Below are positions 1 to 6,159 of a stretch of 11,925 bases of DNA, piece after piece. Position 1 is the stretch's first letter. Every line of letters starts with the position of its first letter. The notes beneath the pieces were generated by a model. The model saw only the letters and a list, made by a program, of their open reading frames with translations, was not told where the DNA came from and made no database searches. This DNA is from DAOPXV01 sp035352535 (GTDB lineage Bacteria > Muiribacteriota > UBA9980), in assembly GCA_964545075.1 (NCBI GenBank), contig CAZJFS010000139.1:1-11925 (forward strand), given 5' to 3'. The position numbers and the translations under genes are program-made.

Positions 1-84
1 ATATAACCGCAAACCACGCTTTTTCTCCGGGTGACCGGTCGTACTTTTCAATTTTACTTATTTAAAAACCCGTTTTAAAGGAAG

Positions 85-113
85 TTGTCAAATGGTCTGA
101 AATGTTGTATATT
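85..113 (+). promoter_or_regulatory. sigma70-like promoter of the serpin gene
   Basis: TTGTCA (85-90) is followed after exactly 17 bases by TATATT (108-113); each hexamer is one mismatch from consensus. Transcription would start near 120, giving a short leader that contains the AAGGAG ribosome site. The -35 box covers an in-frame TTG that could otherwise be taken as a start codon, which argues for the downstream ATG at 145. Bases 1-84 hold nothing I can assign. Confidence 0.65.
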
Positions 114-130
114 GACTTTATCCGATTTTA

Positions 131-136
131 AAGGAG
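131..136 (+). promoter_or_regulatory. ribosome binding site that fixes the serpin start
   Basis: AAGGAG lies 8 bases before the ATG at 145. The only upstream in-frame alternative, a TTG at 85, has no such site and would put 20 residues in front of the signal peptide. Confidence 0.75.
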
Positions 137-144
137 CATTCGAA

Positions 145-1443
145 ATGTTAAAAATAAAAGCTGAATTTAAAACCCTGCTTTATATGATCCTGCTTATTTC
201 AGTTATATCCGGCTGTGGCGGCAGCGGCGTTTCGTCGGAGATCGATTCCGGAAAAAACGACGACACGGCGTCGAAATATCTTGCGGCCGACCAGAAAGCG
301 GCGCTGGTAGGGAAGGAACTTTCCGAGGCGAACACTAAATTCGCCCTGAAGATTTTCAAGGAAATATCGAAAAACTCCTCCGATAATATATTCATATCGC
401 CTCTCAGCATTTCGATGGCGCTGTCAATGGTTTATAACGGCGCTACCGGTGAAACTCTTCTGGTTATGAAGAACGTTCTTGAATTAAGCGGTTTGGATTC
501 TGATATCCTGAATCAGCAGTATAAAAATCTTATAGAAAGCCTTATCGGCGTCGACGCGGGCATCTCATTGAATATCGCGAATTCGATGTGGATACGCGCA
601 AATTTTATGCCTGAAGTTAATGCGGGGTTCATTCAAAAGTTACAAACCTGCTATTCATGCGCTCCAACCGCGCTCGATTTTTCACTGCCGACCGCGGTTT
701 CAACTATAAACGCGTGGATCGAAAAACAGACGAACGGCATGATAAAAAATATGATAACCCAAATCGACGACGGAATTGTGATGTTTCTGATAAACGCCCT
801 TTATTTCAAAGGCGAGTGGGTCAATAAATTCGATGCCGCGAATACCGTTTCCGCGAACTTTTACGGAACGGACGGCGCCGCTAAAAGCGTTTTGATGATG
901 AGCGCCTCGAACAAGTTGAAATATTACGCCGGTTCGAATTTTTCGGCGGCCAGGCTTGCTTACGGCCGGGATAAAATAGCCATGTACGTTTTCCTTCCGT
1001 CGGCCGGGACGAGCGTTGACTCCTTTATTTCCGGGCTTGCCGCCGATGATTTTGAAAAAGCGATGACGTCGATGGCGGTTTCCGATCAGCGCGTGGTCAA
1101 CGTTAAGATGCCGAAATTCAAATTCGAATACGGCGTTAAAAGGCTTAACGACGAATTGAAAACGCTCGGCATGTCGATCCCGTTCGACCCTCAAAAAGCG
1201 GATTTCAGCGATATGGCGCGTAACGTTTATATCCAGTTCGTGGACCATAAAGCGGTTATCGATGTCAATGAAAAGGGCAGCGAAGCGGCGGCGGTTACTA
1301 TAATAGGCGTCGGAGTGACGTCCGTTCCCGCCGATACGATTGATTTCTTCGTCGAAAGGCCTTTCTTTTTCATTATACGCGACGACCGTTCGCGGAGCGT
1401 GTTGTTTATGGGGAAGGTCGCGGACCCGAAATACGACCGGTAA
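145..1443 (+). CDS. Lipoprotein serpin (serine protease inhibitor), inhibitory type
   Basis: A 432-residue serpin, close to the usual length for one serpin domain plus a leader. Residues 1-23 form a lipoprotein signal peptide with lipobox ISG-C, so Cys24 should be lipidated. The next residue is Gly rather than Asp, which by the E. coli rule suggests the outer membrane. A Gly/Ser-rich linker (25-50) leads into the serpin fold: NIFISPLSI (81-89), NALYFKGEW (217-225), and the hinge EKGSEAAAVT (376-385) with the small residues an inhibitory loop needs to insert into the sheet. The C-terminal signatures are RPFFFI (405-410) and FMGKV (421-425). Aligning the loop with antithrombin, which has the same spacing to the RPF motif, puts P1-P1' at Thr392-Ser393. 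A small neutral P1 suggests an elastase- or subtilisin-like target (inference). A Cys169/Cys172 pair could form a disulfide. The gene is monocistronic, between its own promoter and a terminator. The family assignment is secure; the target is unknown. Confidence 0.95.
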   Translation: MLKIKAEFKTLLYMILLISVISGCGGSGVSSEIDSGKNDDTASKYLAADQKAALVGKELSEANTKFALKIFKEISKNSSDNIFISPLSISMALSMVYNGATGETLLVMKNVLELSGLDSDILNQQYKNLIESLIGVDAGISLNIANSMWIRANFMPEVNAGFIQKLQTCYSCAPTALDFSLPTAVSTINAWIEKQTNGMIKNMITQIDDGIVMFLINALYFKGEWVNKFDAANTVSANFYGTDGAAKSVLMMSASNKLKYYAGSNFSAARLAYGRDKIAMYVFLPSAGTSVDSFISGLAADDFEKAMTSMAVSDQRVVNVKMPKFKFEYGVKRLNDELKTLGMSIPFDPQKADFSDMARNVYIQFVDHKAVIDVNEKGSEAAAVTIIGVGVTSVPADTIDFFVERPFFFIIRDDRSRSVLFMGKVADPKYDR

Positions 1444-1457
1444 TATTTATTCGAACC

Positions 1458-1482
1458 CGCCCGTTCGGGCGAAAGTGTTTTT
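1458..1482 (+). terminator. possible short terminator hairpin after the serpin gene
   Basis: CGCCCG (1458-1463) and CGGGCG (1466-1471) are perfectly complementary around a 2-base gap, so the actual loop would need an opened pair. A run of five T (1478-1482) follows six bases later. The tight loop and offset T-run make it weaker than the hairpin further downstream. Confidence 0.4.
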
Positions 1483-1518
1483 CATCCAGGCATATTAAAC
1501 TTCTTTTCATCGTATCCG

Positions 1519-1561
1519 CCCCGCGCGGTTTTAAGGCCGCGGCCGAAGCGGGGTGCTTTTT
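1519..1561 (+). terminator. Rho-independent terminator of the serpin unit
   Basis: The outer stem CCCCGC (1519-1524) pairs with GCGGGG (1548-1553). An inner stem GCGG (1525-1528) pairs with CCGC (1537-1540). TGC and a run of five T (1557-1561) follow. This separates the serpin from the efflux operon. Confidence 0.75.
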
Positions 1562-1617
1562 ATATGGAATTTTCTTCTAATTTTTTAGAACTTTATGCCG
1601 ATATGAAAATAAAATAC

Positions 1618-1631
1618 TGAACAATTGTTCA
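1618..1631. promoter_or_regulatory. operator-like palindrome, copy 1 (upstream of the -35 box)
   Basis: TGAACAATTGTTCA is a perfect 14-base palindrome ending 8 bases before the TTGACA box of the efflux promoter. It matches two further TGAAC-N4-GTTCA copies downstream. Palindromes like this next to RND pump promoters are usually bound by TetR/AcrR-type repressors. The core GAAC-N4-GTTC also matches the Gram-positive-type LexA box, so the regulator is not settled. Confidence 0.7.
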
Positions 1632-1639
1632 AAAAGATC

Positions 1640-1668
1640 TTGACAAACCTTTTGAAAATTGATAGAAT
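1640..1668 (+). promoter_or_regulatory. sigma70-like promoter of the efflux operon
   Basis: A perfect TTGACA (1640-1645), a 17-base spacer and TAGAAT (1663-1668) form a strong promoter with transcription expected near 1675. It sits between operator copies 1 and 2, so a bound repressor or a loop between the sites would block RNA polymerase. Confidence 0.8.
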
Positions 1669-1678
1669 AAAATTAAGA

Positions 1679-1692
1679 TGAACGATTGTTCA
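1679..1692. promoter_or_regulatory. operator-like palindrome, copy 2 (just after the predicted transcription start)
   Basis: TGAACGATTGTTCA differs from copy 1 by one base in the central four. Both copies are followed by AAA, so the repeat extends beyond the palindrome. Its centre is 61 bases from copy 1 and it begins about four bases after the expected start of transcription, a classic position for a repressor roadblock. Confidence 0.7.
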
Positions 1693-1714
1693 AAAGATTT
1701 GAAACTGAAATGAT

Positions 1715-1728
1715 TGAACTTATGTTCA
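1715..1728. promoter_or_regulatory. operator-like palindrome, copy 3 (leader, near the adaptor start)
   Basis: TGAACTTATGTTCA keeps both five-base arms of the other copies with a different centre, and is again followed by AA. Its centre is 36 bases after copy 2, inside the untranslated leader if the adaptor starts at 1746. Being third in line, it is either an additional operator or a chance match made likelier by local composition. I favour an operator. Confidence 0.55.
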
Positions 1729-1730
1729 AA

Positions 1731-1737
1731 AAGAAGG
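1731..1737 (+). promoter_or_regulatory. ribosome binding site that fixes the adaptor start
   Basis: AAGAAGG lies 8 bases before the ATG at 1746. The in-frame alternatives at 1686 (TTG), 1710 and 1722 (ATG) have no comparable purine-rich site, and two of them fall inside operator palindromes. Confidence 0.6.
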
Positions 1738-1745
1738 TGCTTTAC

Positions 1746-2663
1746 ATGAAGTCGAAACTCAAAGCTTTAAATTTTACGGCGGGTATTTTAGCGGTCATGG
1801 TTTTTCTTTTGCTGACATCCTTTAACGGCGTGGCGTTTGGTGAAACCGATAACGGTGAAGTATCGGCGGCGGTATCGCCGGCCGGCGATGCCGGCCATGT
1901 GATAAACATATACGGGACGGCGATGCCTTTTAAAAAAGTGAGCGTTCCGGCTAAATCCGCCGGAGTTATCGAATGCGCTCCGCCGATGGAAGGCGTCGAG
2001 GTCAGATCCGGCGAGGTAATTCTAACAGTCGATCGCGCCGATTACGAGCTGCGTACGGAACTTGCCAGAAACCAGCAAAGGGTCGCCGAGATATCAAACA
2101 ATCAGGCCGGCAACGAAAATAACAGGATTTCGAAACTTTATGAGGCTAACGCCACGACGGCCCAGAACCGGGATAACGTTTCTTACGCGAATCAGATAAG
2201 CCGCGCCAATTTAAATCTCATGGGTACGCAGGTAAAAATAGCCGACAGGGCTTTGAGCGAAACCAGGATTTTATCTCCGATAGATGGAATAATATCCGTC
2301 AGATATTGCGAGGCGGGCGAATTCATAGATAAAGGAAAGCCTATCATTGAAGTTTTAAATATAGACGTTATAAAAGCGAATATGAAGATACCCGAACAAT
2401 TCGTTAACGGCATAAAAATAGGCGAAAATATAGATATCACGACTGACGGATGCGGAAACAGGAAATTTTTGGGCAGGATATGTTCGATAATACCCGTCGG
2501 CGACGCGGCTACGCATTCGTTCAACATCCTGGCGATGATCGATAACACTAATCATCAGATAAAACCGGGAATGTTTTTAAAGGGAAAGATGAAGGTTTCG
2601 CCCGATAGCGCTAAACCTAAAGATATCGTGAGCGCGGGAAACGAAGAAAAAAGCTCCTTATAA
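1746..2663 (+). CDS. Periplasmic adaptor (membrane fusion protein) of an RND efflux pump
   Basis: A 305-residue adaptor that would link the inner-membrane pump encoded next to an outer-membrane channel. Residues 1-32 are a Sec signal peptide (basic start, hydrophobic core, likely cut after VAFG). There is no lipobox cysteine, so unlike AcrA it is not lipidated. The order of parts is typical: first lipoyl half around 66-96, a short alpha-helical hairpin (about 98-171), second lipoyl half with SPIDGIISVRYCEAGEFI (177-194), then a beta-barrel domain (about 205-284) ending in the family motif IKPGMFLKGKM. The chain stops about 20 residues later, so the C-terminal membrane-proximal domain of AcrA/MexA (about 380-400 residues) appears to be missing. 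The gap to the pump gene (89 bases) has no room for it. Expression should follow the promoter and operator cluster just upstream. The family call is firm; the substrate cannot be read from sequence. Confidence 0.9.
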   Translation: MKSKLKALNFTAGILAVMVFLLLTSFNGVAFGETDNGEVSAAVSPAGDAGHVINIYGTAMPFKKVSVPAKSAGVIECAPPMEGVEVRSGEVILTVDRADYELRTELARNQQRVAEISNNQAGNENNRISKLYEANATTAQNRDNVSYANQISRANLNLMGTQVKIADRALSETRILSPIDGIISVRYCEAGEFIDKGKPIIEVLNIDVIKANMKIPEQFVNGIKIGENIDITTDGCGNRKFLGRICSIIPVGDAATHSFNILAMIDNTNHQIKPGMFLKGKMKVSPDSAKPKDIVSAGNEEKSSL

Positions 2664-2752
2664 AAACGAAGTGGCAAGCATTTAAGCATTAAAACATGAC
2701 GTTTGAATTATCCCGTTGAATAAGTAAAAAGCGTACGTACGGAGGCGAAAAA

Positions 2753-5700
2753 ATGATTCTGTCCGAGGTAAGCATTAAAAGGCCGATTTTTATAACGATG
2801 GTAACCATGTCACTGGTAATATTCGGAATGATATGTTATAACATGATAGGCGTTAACCTGTATCCGAATGCGGACATTCCGATGGTTACAATAAGGACGG
2901 TTTTAAAGGGCGCGTCGCCCGAAACCGTCGAACTTAAGGTCAGCGATAAAATTGAAGAGGCCGTCAATACGATAAGCGGCGTAAAAGAGATGAACTCCAC
3001 ATCGCTTGAGAACGTGAGCATCGTCGTTATAGAATTCGAGCTCAATAAAAATATCGATATAGCCGCGACGGATGTGCGCGATAAAGTTTCGTCGATAATG
3101 AATGAACTTCCGGCCGATATAGACGCCCCCGTGATTGAAAAGGTCGATATAAACGCTTCCGCGATAATATCGATGGCGTTATCGTCAAGCCTTCCCGTGC
3201 GCGAGACTACGAAGATCGCGAAGGAGCGGGTAAAAGAACAGCTTCAAAAAATAGACGGCGTTGGTTCTATCAAGATTATAGGCGGCCTGGAGCGCCAGAT
3301 AAGGGTATGGCTTCAGAATGAAAAAATGCTTCAATACAATATCACCGTCGACGAGCTCGTAAGGGCGCTTAAAATGGAAAATATCGAGGTGCCGGGAGGA
3401 AAAGTCGAAGCGGACGGGCGCGATATAGTAGTGAAGGTCAAGGGCGAGATAGAAAAATTCGATGAATTTAAAGATTTATTCATTGCCTATAAAAACGGAT
3501 ATACCGTCAAGCTTGGCGACGTGGCGCGGATCGAAGACGGATTGGAGGATCGGAAGAATTTCGCGCGCATAAATGGGAAACCCGCCGTCGTTCTGGAAGT
3601 AAAAAAACAGAGCGGGACCAACACCGTCAAGGTCGCCGACGCCATAAAGGCGAGCATCGCAAGGATCAATAAAATGCTGCCGGAAGGCACTAAGGTCGAG
3701 GTGATTTCAGACACCTCGAGATTCATAAAGGTTTCTATCGAAGAAGTGTTTTTCCATCTCATTTTTGGCGGCGGCCTCGCAATATTCATAGTTTTCGTGT
3801 TTTTAAGAAATATAAGGATGACGCTTATTTCGGCCGTCGCGCTTCCGACTTCGGTTATCGGAACCTTCGCTTTCATGAAATATATGGATTTCACCTTCAA
3901 TACCCTCACAATGCTCGGGCTGACGATATCGATAGGAATGCTTATCGATGACGCCATAGTCGTTATCGAGAACATATACAGACATAACGTCGAAGAAAAG
4001 AAAAACGTCCGGGATGCCGCTCTTGAAGGGACGGACGAGATAGGCCTCGCGGTTTTGGCGACGACATTTTCAATAGTCGCGGTATTCGTTCCGGTGGCTT
4101 TTATGAAGGGTATTATCGGACGGTTCTTCTATGAATTTGGAATGACCGTGACGTTTGCCGTGCTTATATCGCTTTTCATTTCATTTACCATAACGCCGAT
4201 GCTTTGTTCGCGGTTTATGAAAAACTCGGAGTCCGATAATATAATTTCCAGAATGATCGGATGGGTTTTAAGTCAGATCGAAAAGACGTATTCAGTAATC
4301 GTCAGGGCGAGCATAAAATATAGATTTATCGTTGTCGTCCTGTCGCTGGCGCTTCTTTATCTCAGCTACGCCATAATACCGATGCTTAAAAGCGAATTTA
4401 TGCCGTCTGAAGATCGCGACCAGTTCTCGATTGCGGTCGAGACGAAGACCGGATCTTCATTGGAGCTGACCCAGAAAGTAATGGCTTATATTGAAAACAT
4501 GATCGCGAAAGATTCCGATATTTTAAAGGTGTTTTCAACGATCGGCGCGGATTCGCAGGAGCGTTCGAATTTCGGGAATATCATTGTTGAGCTCAAGCCT
4601 AAAAAAGACCGCCCGTCAAGGCCGCAAAGTTTAATAATGGCCGAATATCGCGAGAAATTAAAAGATTTCGAGCACGGCATAGTTGCGGTTCAAACCGCGT
4701 CCGACTTCGGATCGAACGGCGGTAGAAACAGCCAGATACAGTACGCTATACAGGGCCCGGACCTTCAAAAACTCAGCGAGTATTCTAAAACGATAATGAC
4801 TGAAATGGCTAAAGTTCCGGGAATCGTCGATATTGACACGAGTTTCAAGGAAGGAAAGCCCGAAGCAAAGGTTTATGTGGATCGCGCGAGCGCTTCAAAA
4901 CTTATGGTGCCGGTGTCGTCCATCGCGACGACCGTCAAAACGCTTATCGGCGGAGAAAACGTTTCTAAATTCAAAGACGGCAGGAATCAGTATGATATAA
5001 ACGTCAGGCTTGATATAAAAGAACGCGACACCATTGGAAAACTCGAAAACATATATGTGCGCTCGCTGAACGGTTCCGCGATAGATTTTAAAGCGGTTGC
5101 GAGGCTTGAAGAGGGCGAAGGTCCCACGCAGATCAACCGCACTAACAGGCAGAGGCAGGTTACTGTAATGGCGAATCTGGATAGTAAAATGGCTACGAGC
5201 GAGGCAATGTCCGCGATCGATAAAATAGTAGCCGCTTTGAAAATGCCTGTTGAATATTCGACAAAATTTTCAGGCGCGTCGGCCATGATGAATGAATCTT
5301 TTGAAAGCATATTTTTCGCGATGGCGCTCGCGGTCGTATTGATCTATATGATACTCGCGTCGCAATTTGAAAGTTTAATTCATCCGATTACGATCATGAT
5401 ATCGCTTCCGCTTTCGGTAGTGGGCGCTCTTGGCGCGCTTCTTATTTTTTCCAAGCCGGTTAGCGTATTCAGTCTTATCGGAATAATAATGCTCATGGGG
5501 CTTGTCACTAAAAATGCGATACTTTTGATCGATTATACGCTTACTTTAAGGGGACGCGGAATGAATTGCCATGACGCCGTGGCGCAGGCTGGCATAACTC
5601 GTCTTAAACCAATACTTATGACGACGGCTGCGATGATATTTGGCATGCTTCCTATCGCGTTAGGAACGGGTTCGGGCGCTGAAACGCGCGGGCCGATGGC

Positions 5701-5857
5701 GTTATGCGTTATCGGAGGCCTTTTGACGTCCACCGCGCTTACGCTTATAGTGGTGCCGGTCATTTATACGCTTTTTGAGGATGCCGCGGGATATTTTGCC
5801 AAACGCGCCGTAAATGAAAAAATCGAGCCGGCCGTGGAAAAATCACCGGTTTTTTAA
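2753..5857 (+). CDS. HAE1-type RND multidrug efflux transporter (AcrB-like)
   Basis: A full-length 1034-residue proton-driven pump of the inner membrane. It starts with the usual SIKRPIFITMV helix and has two homologous halves, each with a large periplasmic domain (about 32-330 and 550-850) followed by a bundle of helices. The proton-relay residues are present: Asp399 and Asp400 in GMLIDDAIVVIEN (helix 4) and Lys920 in GLVTKNAILLIDY (helix 10), equivalent to AcrB Asp407/Asp408/Lys940. This residue set and the local motifs point to the HAE1 drug/hydrophobe group rather than heavy-metal pumps. GGAGG (2741-2745) lies 7 bases before the ATG. The gene follows the adaptor in the same operon and ends at a strong terminator. 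No outer-membrane channel gene follows, so a TolC-type partner must be encoded elsewhere. The particular substrate is unknown; drugs, bile-like compounds or lipids are possible. Confidence 0.95.
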   Translation: MILSEVSIKRPIFITMVTMSLVIFGMICYNMIGVNLYPNADIPMVTIRTVLKGASPETVELKVSDKIEEAVNTISGVKEMNSTSLENVSIVVIEFELNKNIDIAATDVRDKVSSIMNELPADIDAPVIEKVDINASAIISMALSSSLPVRETTKIAKERVKEQLQKIDGVGSIKIIGGLERQIRVWLQNEKMLQYNITVDELVRALKMENIEVPGGKVEADGRDIVVKVKGEIEKFDEFKDLFIAYKNGYTVKLGDVARIEDGLEDRKNFARINGKPAVVLEVKKQSGTNTVKVADAIKASIARINKMLPEGTKVEVISDTSRFIKVSIEEVFFHLIFGGGLAIFIVFVFLRNIRMTLISAVALPTSVIGTFAFMKYMDFTFNTLTMLGLTISIGMLIDDAIVVIENIYRHNVEEKKNVRDAALEGTDEIGLAVLATTFSIVAVFVPVAFMKGIIGRFFYEFGMTVTFAVLISLFISFTITPMLCSRFMKNSESDNIISRMIGWVLSQIEKTYSVIVRASIKYRFIVVVLSLALLYLSYAIIPMLKSEFMPSEDRDQFSIAVETKTGSSLELTQKVMAYIENMIAKDSDILKVFSTIGADSQERSNFGNIIVELKPKKDRPSRPQSLIMAEYREKLKDFEHGIVAVQTASDFGSNGGRNSQIQYAIQGPDLQKLSEYSKTIMTEMAKVPGIVDIDTSFKEGKPEAKVYVDRASASKLMVPVSSIATTVKTLIGGENVSKFKDGRNQYDINVRLDIKERDTIGKLENIYVRSLNGSAIDFKAVARLEEGEGPTQINRTNRQRQVTVMANLDSKMATSEAMSAIDKIVAALKMPVEYSTKFSGASAMMNESFESIFFAMALAVVLIYMILASQFESLIHPITIMISLPLSVVGALGALLIFSKPVSVFSLIGIIMLMGLVTKNAILLIDYTLTLRGRGMNCHDAVAQAGITRLKPILMTTAAMIFGMLPIALGTGSGAETRGPMALCVIGGLLTSTALTLIVVPVIYTLFEDAAGYFAKRAVNEKIEPAVEKSPVF

Positions 5858-5873
5858 AAGAATTTTTCCGTAA

Positions 5874-5939
5874 AACAATGTAAACGCGCCTTGCAAAAAA
5901 ATGTAAGTAAATTGCAAGGCGCTTACTATTGTTTTTTTT
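5874..5939 (+). terminator. long-stem Rho-independent terminator of the efflux operon
   Basis: The left arm (5874-5896, starting AACAAT and ending CGCCTTGCAA) pairs with the right arm (5912-5933, TTGCAAGGCG to ATTGTT). The stem is about 20 base pairs with a small internal mismatch and a 15-base A-rich loop. Eight T (5932-5939) follow. It begins 16 bases after the transporter stop codon. Confidence 0.9.
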
Positions 5940-5957
5940 GTGATAAGATGCTATACT
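5929..5957 (+). promoter_or_regulatory. candidate extended -10 promoter overlapping the terminator
   Basis: TGC-TATACT (5949-5957) is an extended -10 element. A poor -35 match, TTGTTT (5929-5934), lies 17 bases upstream inside the terminator arm and T-run. A transcript would start near 5964 and meet the perfect hairpin at 6015-6067 after about 50 bases, so it may make a short RNA or an attenuated leader for the pel operon. Confidence 0.45.
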
Positions 5958-6014
5958 AAACTTAAAGAATCTAGTATTGTAATATGCTTGTTTAATTAAA
6001 AATTAATAAACGAT

Positions 6015-6070
6015 AAATTCAATTTGAAAACAACTTTCGACCGGCGCGATATTTTCAAATTGAATTTTTT
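6015..6070 (+). terminator. perfect 16-bp AT-rich hairpin with T-run: attenuator or small-RNA terminator candidate
   Basis: AAATTCAATTTGAAAA (6015-6030) and TTTTCAAATTGAATTT (6052-6067) are exact reverse complements. They flank a 21-base loop that is much richer in G and C than the arms. More T follow (to 6070, then a second T-run at 6074-6078). On the + strand this is terminator-like, though the stem is nearly all A-T. It lies between two promoter candidates, so it could end a short upstream transcript, reduce read-through into pel, or be a protein-binding site. I saw no riboswitch consensus here. Confidence 0.55.
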
Positions 6071-6076
6071 GTATTT

Positions 6077-6107
6077 TTCACAAATTAAAACATCGGCATG
6101 CTATAAC
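6077..6107 (+). promoter_or_regulatory. candidate promoter of the pel operon
   Basis: TGC-TATAAC (6099-6107) is an extended -10 element resembling the one at 5949. TTCACA (6077-6082) is a possible -35 box, but its 19-base spacer is long. Transcription would begin near 6114, about 46 bases before pelD. It lies downstream of both hairpins and so could drive pel independently. Confidence 0.5.
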
Positions 6108-6159
6108 TGTGTTTTTTGACTAATGATGTTTTTAAGCTTCTTTTTTACGGGAAAAACAT

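Noticed and set aside
3..65. A 20-codon open stretch at the window start ending in TAA, possibly the tail of an upstream + strand gene
   Set aside because: Too short to identify. Another frame also stays open to a TGA at 32-34, and the opposite strand can be read in places, so no frame is supported.
85..144. N-terminal extension of the serpin from a TTG at 85
   Set aside because: The TTG is the -35 box of a good promoter, no ribosome site precedes it, and the ATG at 145 has AAGGAG and begins a clean lipoprotein signal peptide.
700..1248. Long open frame on the minus strand inside the serpin gene
   Set aside because: It is antisense to a secure serpin, its composition follows the complementary strand, and it resembles no family I know.
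34..1441. 10-base inverted match ACCGGTCGTA / TACGACCGGT bracketing the serpin gene
   Set aside because: A match of this length is expected by chance over this distance, one copy is part of the serpin coding end, and there is no transposase or target duplication.
1686..1745. N-terminal extension of the adaptor from TTG 1686 or ATG 1710/1722
   Set aside because: No ribosome site, overlap with operator palindromes, and the extra residues would sit in front of a normal signal peptide that starts at 1746.
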